Shown here: positions 7,253 to 11,363 of the stretch, one piece after another
How positions within the stretch are numbered: the stretch's first letter is position 1
Layout: every line of letters starts with the position of its first letter
Source: Chloroflexota bacterium
Lineage (GTDB): Bacteria; Chloroflexota; Limnocylindria; Limnocylindrales; CSP1-4
Direction of reading: 5' to 3'
Assembly: GCA_021777365.1 (NCBI GenBank)
Contig: JAJYDP010000105.1
Span: 1 to 11,363, forward strand
Length of the DNA: 11,363 nucleotides
Notes under the pieces: model-generated
Told to the model about the DNA's origin: nothing
The model's input: the letters and a program-made list of their open reading frames with translations, nothing else
Database searches by the model: none
Position numbers and translations under genes: made by a program

Positions 7253-7825
7253 ATGCGCACGCTCTCCACCGCCCTGCGTCATCCGCGGATCCACGCGTGG
7301 GCGCGGCGGTACCTGAACCCGTGGGTGACGCACCTCGGGCTCGCCGGGGGCAGGGTCTCCCCCATCGGCCTGCTCTACCACGTCGGCCGCCGCACGGGGC
7401 TCCCCTACGCGACGCCGCTGGCGATCCACCGACACGGCGACGACCTGTTCATCCCGCTCACGTACGGACCGGCGAGCCGCTGGTGCCTCAACGTGCAGGC
7501 GTCCGGAGCCTGCCGTGTCCGCCTGCGCGGGCGCGAGTTCGCGGCCTGCCGACCCCGCATCGTCGGCCGGGGCGCACTCCCCGGGCGACTGCGCACCGCG
7601 TACCGCATGATCGGGCTGGAGCAGTTCCTCGAGCTGCGGGTGGAAGGACTGCCGCAGCCGATCCCCACCGGGGCCGGGGACGAACCGGCGCCGGCCGATC
7701 CACCCCACGACGGAACGGCCTCCCTCCCCACGGGCGGTCCCCTGGCGGAGGTGCGCCGCGACGACGGCGAGTTGGAGGGATTCGTCCGCCAGGGCGCCGA
7801 TGAGTGGCTCACTCCGACCGGATGA
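7253..7825 (+). CDS. Nitroreductase/deazaflavin (F420)-dependent oxidoreductase family protein with C-terminal extension
   Basis: A 190-residue protein. Residues 1-130 match the Ddn/F420H2-dependent quinone reductase-like family, a split beta-barrel fold that binds F420, flavin or heme. Visible signs are an N-terminal amphipathic helix, LLYHVGRRTGLPYATPL (40-56) with the typical 'GR.TG......PL' motif, FIPLTYG (66-72) and RWCLNV (76-81), which carries the W..N motif. The family usually ends near 130-150 residues. Here a Pro/Gly/Asp-rich linker (about 138-162) leads to LAEVRRDDGELEGFVRQGADEWL, which resembles a small strand-turn-strand unit rather than random tail. The start is the first ATG, close behind a TAGGCT hexamer, with no Shine-Dalgarno. 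The stop overlaps the next start as ATGA, so translation of a 44-residue membrane peptide is probably coupled to it. F420 use by this organism is inferred from the family only. Confidence 0.82.
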   Translation: MRTLSTALRHPRIHAWARRYLNPWVTHLGLAGGRVSPIGLLYHVGRRTGLPYATPLAIHRHGDDLFIPLTYGPASRWCLNVQASGACRVRLRGREFAACRPRIVGRGALPGRLRTAYRMIGLEQFLELRVEGLPQPIPTGAGDEPAPADPPHDGTASLPTGGPLAEVRRDDGELEGFVRQGADEWLTPTG

Positions 7826-7956
7826 GCGGATCCGGCGGTCGCCGCGTCTTCCTGCCCGCGGCGGGCCTCGTGCTCGTGCTCCTCGGCGCGACGGTGCTCT
7901 TCGTCCCGCTCGCCCAGGCGGGTGCCGCGGTCAGCGGTCCCAGTCCTTCTCCCTGA
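7822..7956 (+). CDS. 44-residue single-pass membrane microprotein
   Basis: This short frame starts at ATG 7822-7824, overlapping the TGA (7823-7825) of the oxidoreductase gene as ATGA, and stops with TGA at 7954-7956. The peptide begins MSGSGGRRV, has one hydrophobic segment of about 21 residues (FLPAAGLVLVLLGATVLFVPL, residues 10-30), and ends with a short small-residue tail, AQAGAAVSGPSPSP. Positive charges before the segment predict N-inside, C-outside topology; a secreted product after cleavage near AQA is possible. Translational coupling through the ATGA overlap is the main argument that it is expressed, with third-position G/C bias and the clear membrane segment in support. Its last 26 bases overlap the 3' end of the convergent gene on the minus strand. 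I recognise no family. Confidence 0.55.
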   Translation: MSGSGGRRVFLPAAGLVLVLLGATVLFVPLAQAGAAVSGPSPSP

Positions 7957-8296
7957 CCCAGCCGATCCGCTTGCGGAAACGCCCGGTCCAGCCGAGTTCG
8001 TAGGCGCGCTCCTCGGTGTGCTCCGGGAGCTCGTGCACCTCGGCGCTGGTGATGGCGAGCGTCACGGCGGCGGTCGTCATCGCGCTCACCCGGGCAGCGG
8101 GGACGAGCACCCGGTGCCCGAGCGTGCTCAGGTGCACCTCCAGGCCGTGGAAGACGTCCTCTTCCTGGGAGCCGAGCACCTCGGAGACGTGACCAACGGG
8201 CTGGTCGTCGCTCGACACGACCGGCAGGTTCTCGGGGATCTCGCGCCACGAGATCGGGTCAGGACCGGCGGAGTCCGCCGGCGTCGCATCGTTCAT
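7931..8296 (-). CDS. DUF2171/PRC-barrel-like small protein
   Basis: The 121-residue protein starts at the ATG at 8294-8296, chosen because GGAGG lies six to seven bases upstream on the minus strand; the longer open frame to 8473 adds only an Arg/Pro-rich stretch. Residues 14-85 resemble a PRC-barrel or DUF2171-type beta fold: PENLPVVSSDDQPVGHVSEVLG, then FHGLEVHLSTLGHRVLVPAARV and AVTLAITSAEVHELPEH. Such domains occur in stress-related or RNA-processing-associated small proteins, often with no known function. The C-terminus (ELGWTGRFRKRIGWVREKDWDR) is basic and Trp-rich. No export signal is present. A TAGAGT hexamer at 8335-8340 suggests its own promoter, although it also lies 88 bases downstream of the hypA/ATPase pair on the same strand. 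Its 3' end overlaps the convergent microprotein gene by 26 bases. Confidence 0.75.
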   Translation of the reverse strand: MNDATPADSAGPDPISWREIPENLPVVSSDDQPVGHVSEVLGSQEEDVFHGLEVHLSTLGHRVLVPAARVSAMTTAAVTLAITSAEVHELPEHTEERAYELGWTGRFRKRIGWVREKDWDR

Positions 8297-8334
8297 CTGG
8301 TCCTCCGGACTGGTCCGAGATGGGTGCCCGCCAC

Positions 8335-8340
8335 ACTCTA
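8335..8340 (-). promoter_or_regulatory. -10-like TAGAGT upstream of the DUF2171-like gene
   Basis: On the minus strand GGTAGAGTGT contains a TANNNT hexamer 38 bases before the ATG, leaving room for a leader of about 30 bases with the GGAGG ribosome site. The -35 region does not match consensus. Confidence 0.35.
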
Positions 8341-8384
8341 CCCACCGCGGCCGGATTCCCGTCCCGGGCGGCCGGCGCGGCCGC

Positions 8385-9131
8385 TCAGTCCCCGTTCGGG
8401 GGCGCCGGGACCAGGGCGCGGGCCGCCGGTTCGAGTTGCCGCATGAACGTCGAGGACGCCAGGCGCTCGGCATCGCCCACGCTGGCGGCCAGCCCGGTGT
8501 CGAACTCGACCGATGCGAGGACGGGCAGCGCGGGATCCAGCGCCGCCGCGATCGCGCCCACCGGGTCGGCCGGGGCGCGCATGTTCTCGATCAGGCCCGC
8601 CATGGGGGCGTCGACGCGGCGGAGGAGATCGAGCGTACGACGCACGACGGCGAGCACGACCGGCGATGGCCCGGCCACGACCACGAACTCCGCCCTCGGC
8701 AGCAGCGAGACCATGTCCATCAGGGCATCGCCGAGCCCCGGCGGAGAGTCCACCAGGAGCACGTCGAGATTGCCCCAGCGGGTCACGGCGAGCATCTCGA
8801 GCAGGGCATCGGACGTCTCCGAGCCCCGGATGGGCGCGGCCCGCTCGCCGGTGAAGCTCGCCATCGAGAGGAACGTGATCCCGTGCGCGACGAGCGGGAC
8901 CAGCCCGCGGTCCTCCTCCGGCGTCGACTCGCCGATTCCCAGGATGACGTGGGCCGACGGGCAGGACAGGTCCAGGTCGAGGAGACCGACGCGATGACCG
9001 GCGCGCGCCATCGAGAGGGCCAGCCCGGCGGCGACAGAGCTCTTGCCGATCCCGCCCTTGCCGCCCGTCACGACGAGGATCCGGCGTACGCCGGCGAGCC
9101 GGCGCTCGGTGATCGCAGGCCGCGGATCCAT
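8385..9131 (-). CDS. Mrp/MinD-family P-loop ATPase, candidate HypB(AT)-like nickel-chaperone partner of HypA
   Basis: A 248-residue soluble SIMIBI-class ATPase. It has the deviant Walker A motif GGKGGIGKSS at 23-32 with signature lysine K25 and catalytic-site lysine K30, Walker A' LLDLDLSCPSAH at 50-61 (D52, D54) and Walker B LLVDSPPGLGD at 125-135 (D128). IENM at 181-184 is typical of the Mrp/NBP35 branch, but the CPxC cysteine motif that Fe-S-carrier Mrp proteins have just after it is absent (RAPADP follows). The only cysteine is C57. The gene starts two bases after the hypA stop, so the two are surely one operon. In Thermococcus a Mrp/MinD-type ATPase called HypB(AT) partners HypA and raises its nickel affinity in an ATP-dependent way; gene order, family and missing Fe-S ligands here all fit that role. 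A generic Mrp-like ATPase of unrelated function cannot be excluded. No HypB-type GTPase motifs or His-rich stretch are present. Confidence 0.88.
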   Translation of the reverse strand: MDPRPAITERRLAGVRRILVVTGGKGGIGKSSVAAGLALSMARAGHRVGLLDLDLSCPSAHVILGIGESTPEEDRGLVPLVAHGITFLSMASFTGERAAPIRGSETSDALLEMLAVTRWGNLDVLLVDSPPGLGDALMDMVSLLPRAEFVVVAGPSPVVLAVVRRTLDLLRRVDAPMAGLIENMRAPADPVGAIAAALDPALPVLASVEFDTGLAASVGDAERLASSTFMRQLEPAARALVPAPPNGD

Positions 9132-9133
9132 GG

Positions 9134-9538
9134 TCAGGCGCTGATCCCGGCGATGGACACGCCACGCCCCGCAACCGTCTCGAAGTCGGGGCTGCTGCAG
9201 GCGGGGCAGCCGAGATAGGCATGGGCCGCCTCAGGCAGGAAGTGGACGGCCTCGCGCTCGTCCTCGGAGAGCGCCGTCAGGCTGTCCGCCAGGAGCCACT
9301 GATGACCGCACCGGCGGCACGCCAGCCGTGCGGGATCGATCACGAGGCGCGGCACGACCTCGGTGAGTCGCTCCGTCTCCTGGCAGATCAGGCGCAGGCC
9401 GAACTCGAACGCCTCGAGGTCGATCTGCTGGAGCTCGCCGACGTGCACCTCGAGCGAGTGCGCCGATGCGATCCCCTCCTGCTCGGCCACTTCCGCGGCG
9501 GCGACGGCCACCGCCTCTGCGAGCGCCCACTCATGCAT
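9134..9538 (-). CDS. hypA: HypA, hydrogenase nickel-incorporation metallochaperone (long, archaeal-like form)
   Basis: HypA delivers Ni to the large subunit of [NiFe] hydrogenases (and in some bacteria to urease). The 134-residue protein begins MHEWALAEAV with the invariant M1-H2-E3 nickel site. HVGELQQID (32-40) is the usual HypA core strand. The zinc site has two CxxC pairs, C74-x2-C77 and C111-x2-C114. About 33 residues separate the pairs, far more than in the short (about 115-residue) E. coli-type proteins. The insert holds VHFLPEAAHAYL, where H99 lines up, as I recall it, with the extra nickel ligand His98 of Thermococcus HypA. The C-terminal ending GRGVSIAGI is also of that archaeal type. 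The start has only a weak ribosome site (CAGGG directly adjacent). The ATPase gene follows after two bases. No hydrogenase, urease, hypC, hypD, hypE or hypF gene is in the window. Confidence 0.93.
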   Translation of the reverse strand: MHEWALAEAVAVAAAEVAEQEGIASAHSLEVHVGELQQIDLEAFEFGLRLICQETERLTEVVPRLVIDPARLACRRCGHQWLLADSLTALSEDEREAVHFLPEAAHAYLGCPACSSPDFETVAGRGVSIAGISA

Positions 9539-9813
9539 CCCTGATCCCGCTCACTCACTCTCCCAAGACCCGGCCCTGCTCGCCCACCACTGGCTCCCGC
9601 AAGCGTCGCCGGTGCGCGGGGCCCGGCGCCAGTTGCCTGTCGCCCCGAGTGACGGGCCACCTGGACTGACCGCGCCTGCCCGTCCGGCGGGTGGAGCGTA
9701 GATTGGCACGGAGCGGCCGCAGGCTGCACCGCCCCGGCGGCATCATGGCCGGACCGGGACGGACCGATCGCTCCGCCCCCGTTCCCGCCTTCGTCGACGA
9801 AAGGGCACACGGC
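9539..9813. other. Divergent intergenic region between hypA and the threonine aldolase gene
   Basis: About 275 bases separate the two divergent starts. On the plus strand TAGATT at 9699-9704 is the best -10-like match. Upstream ATG codons at 9691 and 9745 are in frame with the aldolase gene, but the residues they add are low-complexity. GGCCCG and CGGGCC occur as a distant inverted pair near 9620-9660, with about 30 bases between them. No convincing promoter for hypA on the minus strand and no RNA gene were seen. Confidence 0.4.
9699..9704 (+). promoter_or_regulatory. -10-like TAGATT upstream of the threonine aldolase gene
   Basis: GCGTAGATTGG contains a TANNNT hexamer. Transcription from about 9711 would exclude the ATG at 9691 as translation start and leave a leader of about 100 bases to the preferred ATG at 9814, or about 34 to the ATG at 9745. 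Confidence 0.35.
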
Positions 9814-10914
9814 ATGATCTCGACGCCCCCCCGGCCTCCCCGCGTCTTCCTGAGCGACAACACGGCCGGGGCGGCCGCGGAGGTCGTCGCCGCGGTGACG
9901 GACGCCGCCGCCGGCCACGCCGCACCGTACGGTGCCGACCGCTGGACGGTCGACCTCCGCCGCCGCATGTGCGAGCTCTTCGAGCGCGATGTCGACGTCT
10001 TTCCAGTCTCGACCGGCACGGTCGCCAACGCGCTGGGCCTGACGGTCCTGATGCCGCCGTGGGGCAGCGCGATCTGCCACGCCGAGAGCCACGTGAACGT
10101 CGACGAGTGCGGCGCGCCCGAGTTCTTCACGAGCGGGGCGAAGCTCGTGCCCCTGGGCGGCGAGGACGCGAAGATCGACCTCGCGCAGCTGCGTCCGGCC
10201 GTCGGGCGCATGAGCGGAGACGTCCACAGCGTGCAGCCGTCGGTCGTGAGCATCACACAGGCCACCGAGACCGGCGCGGTGTATGCGCTCGACGAGATCC
10301 GCGAGATCGCAGCCATCGCGAAGGCCGCCGGTCTGCGGGTCCACATGGACGGCGCCCGCTTCGCCAACGCCGTCGCCGCGGTCGAGTGCCCGCCGGCGGA
10401 GATGACCTGGCGGGCGGGCGTCGACGTCCTCTCCTTCGGCGCGACGAAGAACGGGACCATGACCGCGGACGCGATCGTGGTCTTCGACCGCTCCCTCTCG
10501 GACGAGCTGGCGTTCCGCGCCAAGCGTGGCGGCCAGCTCTCGTCGAAGATGCGCTTCCAGGCGGCGCAGCTCGACGCCTGCCTGGCCGACGGCCTGTGGC
10601 TGCGCAACGCGCGCCACGCCAACGCCATGGCCGCACGGCTGGGAGCGGGGCTCCGGGCCGTTCCCGGCGTGCACCTGGTCGGACGGGCGCAGGCGAACAT
10701 CCTCTTCTGTCGCCTGCCGCGGCCGACCATCGACGGACTGCTCGCCGAGGGATTCGCCTTCTACCACGACCGCTGGGAGCCGGGGGTCGTCCGGCTCGTG
10801 ACGTCGTTCGCCACGACGGCCGAGGACGTCGACGATCTCGTCGAGGCCGTCGGGCGCCTCGGCGGCCGCCCGGCGGAGCCCGCGCGGTCCCTCGACGAGG
10901 CGGACCGGGCCTGA
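9814..10914 (+). CDS. ltaE: Threonine aldolase / beta-eliminating lyase family PLP enzyme
   Basis: A fold-type I PLP enzyme of 366 residues, the usual length for low-specificity threonine aldolases, which split threonine or allo-threonine into glycine and acetaldehyde in the cytoplasm. Visible family features are FLSDNTAGA near the N-terminus (12-20), the phosphate-binding STGTVANAL (66-74), CHAESHVNVDE (88-98) with the histidine that stacks on PLP, HMDGAR (177-182) with D179 bonding the pyridine nitrogen, and SFGATKNG (207-214) with Schiff-base lysine K212. The canonical family pattern at several of these places differs slightly, so the natural substrate could be another beta-hydroxy amino acid. 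ATG 9814 is preferred because FLSDN normally starts within the first 15 residues and AAAGGG lies about nine bases upstream. ATG 9745 or 9691 would add 23 or 41 low-complexity residues. Its last residues (PAEPARSLDEADRA) are a variable tail. Confidence 0.88.
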   Translation: MISTPPRPPRVFLSDNTAGAAAEVVAAVTDAAAGHAAPYGADRWTVDLRRRMCELFERDVDVFPVSTGTVANALGLTVLMPPWGSAICHAESHVNVDECGAPEFFTSGAKLVPLGGEDAKIDLAQLRPAVGRMSGDVHSVQPSVVSITQATETGAVYALDEIREIAAIAKAAGLRVHMDGARFANAVAAVECPPAEMTWRAGVDVLSFGATKNGTMTADAIVVFDRSLSDELAFRAKRGGQLSSKMRFQAAQLDACLADGLWLRNARHANAMAARLGAGLRAVPGVHLVGRAQANILFCRLPRPTIDGLLAEGFAFYHDRWEPGVVRLVTSFATTAEDVDDLVEAVGRLGGRPAEPARSLDEADRA

Positions 10915-10959
10915 TCGACCGGATGTCGAGCACCCGCATCGCCGATCGGGGCGGCGCGC

Positions 10960-10965
10960 TACGCT
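10960..10965 (+). promoter_or_regulatory. -10-like TACGCT upstream of the NCS1 permease gene
   Basis: GCTACGCTCG contains a TANNNT hexamer in the gap between the aldolase stop and the permease start. The expected transcription start, about 10972, falls at the left edge of the palindrome at 10972-10989. No good -35 match was found. Confidence 0.35.
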
Positions 10966-10971
10966 CGTGAC

Positions 10972-10989
10972 GGCGGCCGCACGGCCGCC
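10972..10989. promoter_or_regulatory. Perfect inverted repeat in the NCS1 permease leader
   Basis: GGCGGCCG (10972-10979) and CGGCCGCC (10982-10989) form a perfect 8-base inverted repeat with two bases between, extended by GAC (10969-10971) and GTC (10991-10993) across one unpaired A. It lies right after the -10-like hexamer and 13 bases before the ribosome site. It could be a repressor operator or, in RNA, a very stable 5' hairpin. The choice between these is inference. Confidence 0.45.
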
Positions 10990-11018
10990 AGTCGTCCCAC
11001 CCAGGAGGAGTGACGCCC

Positions 11019-11363
11019 ATGGCAGCGGCGCGCTACGGCAGGCGCGTGGCGGCGCTCGAACCGTACTCGATCGAATACGTCCCGCTCGCGGAACGCCACG
11101 GCCGGAGCCGCGATCTCCTGTGGCTCTGGATGGCGGCGAACCTCACGATCGCCGACTATGCGCTGGGCTTCCTCCCCGTCAGCCTGGGGTTGCCGCTCGC
11201 GCCCACCCTCATCGCGCTCGGCGCGGGCAACCTGCTCGGCGGCACGCTGCTCGCCCTGTGCGCAGCGATGGGGCCGCGGGCAGGCTACCCGCAGATGTTC
11301 ATCGGGCGCAGCGCGTTCGGGCGCATCGGAGGTTACGGGCCCGCGCTCCTCAACTGGGTGAGC
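11019..11363 (+). CDS. NCS1-family nucleobase/cation transporter, N-terminal part, truncated by window edge
   Basis: The frame is open from ATG 11019-11021 to the end of the window, giving the first 115 residues. AGGAGGAG (11003-11010) with an eight-base spacer is the strongest ribosome site in the window and fixes the start. The N-terminus reads YSIEYVPLAERHGRSRDLLWLW (16-37), followed by MAANLTIADYALGFLPVSLGL (38-58), a first membrane segment. A second segment lies at about 62-84, and GPRAGYPQMFIGRSAFG (85-101) follows with LLNWV at the edge. This is the pattern of the NCS1 (cytosine/purine/uracil/thiamine/allantoin) permeases, sodium- or proton-coupled symporters of the LeuT fold. In that family the N-terminal region and the 'GYPQM..GR..FG' segment are conserved. 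The substrate-defining helices lie beyond the window, so cytosine, hydantoin or another nucleobase cannot be chosen. Confidence 0.9.
   Translation, partial: MAAARYGRRVAALEPYSIEYVPLAERHGRSRDLLWLWMAANLTIADYALGFLPVSLGLPLAPTLIALGAGNLLGGTLLALCAAMGPRAGYPQMFIGRSAFGRIGGYGPALLNWVS

Noticed and set aside
8297..8473. N-terminal extension of the DUF2171-like gene to 8473
   Set aside because: The added residues are Arg/Pro-rich and overlap the ATPase gene, while the internal ATG at 8296 has a strong GGAGG site at correct spacing.
9620..9660. GGCCCG/CGGGCC inverted pair upstream of hypA as a terminator or operator
   Set aside because: The arms are short and about 30 bases apart; such pairs are expected by chance at this GC content.
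9388..10767. A 459-codon open frame on the minus strand
   Set aside because: It is antisense to the threonine aldolase gene, whose PLP motifs are clear; it is a codon-bias shadow.
1..11363. CRISPR array, insertion sequence, prophage or toxin-antitoxin genes
   Set aside because: No regularly spaced repeats, transposase-like or integrase-like frames, or terminal inverted repeats were found, and codon bias is uniform across genes.

Overview
The window is very GC-rich DNA with strong G/C preference at third codon positions, tightly packed genes on both strands and short intergenic gaps. The gene set is a Tat-exported arylsulfotransferase-like protein, a GT87-type membrane glycosyltransferase, a deazaflavin (F420)-dependent-type oxidoreductase, a class B penicillin-binding protein, an archaeal-style HypA and an NCS1 permease. 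This suggests a high-GC bacterium, most likely a Chloroflexota lineage (Limnocylindria/Ellin6529-like) or an actinobacterium. The placement is inference from protein flavour; no 16S or other marker is present.

Layout. Bases 1-3077 hold a minus-strand run. In transcription order it is a class B PBP2-type peptidoglycan transpeptidase (1203-3077), a low-complexity protein of unknown function (612-1085), and the N-terminal part of a secreted subtilisin-like (S8) protease that leaves the window at base 1. A tRNA-Leu(UAA) lies just upstream on the same strand (3247-3335). Bases 3549-7956 hold a plus-strand run: the arylsulfotransferase-like protein, the GT87-type protein, a small lipoprotein, a Ddn-like oxidoreductase with a C-terminal extension, and a 44-residue single-pass membrane microprotein joined to it by an ATGA overlap. 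Bases 7931-9538 are minus strand: a two-gene hypA/Mrp-type ATPase operon, then a DUF2171/PRC-barrel-like protein. Bases 9814-11363 are plus strand: a threonine aldolase-family PLP enzyme and the start of an NCS1 nucleobase/hydantoin-type permease, whose leader holds a striking palindrome.

The most coherent functional unit is the hypA/ATPase pair. HypA has the long archaeal-type form with Ni- and Zn-ligand residues, and its neighbour is a MinD/Mrp-family ATPase instead of a GTPase HypB. This resembles the HypA-HypB(AT) nickel-delivery pair described in Thermococcus. No hydrogenase structural gene is visible here, so the client enzyme must lie outside the window. Cell-envelope functions (PBP2, secreted protease, Tat-exported enzyme, membrane glycosyltransferase, lipoprotein) dominate the rest. 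Several genes are preceded by TANNNT -10-like hexamers, some so close to the start codon that leaderless or near-leaderless transcripts are likely. No CRISPR array, insertion sequence, phage gene or replication origin is evident.
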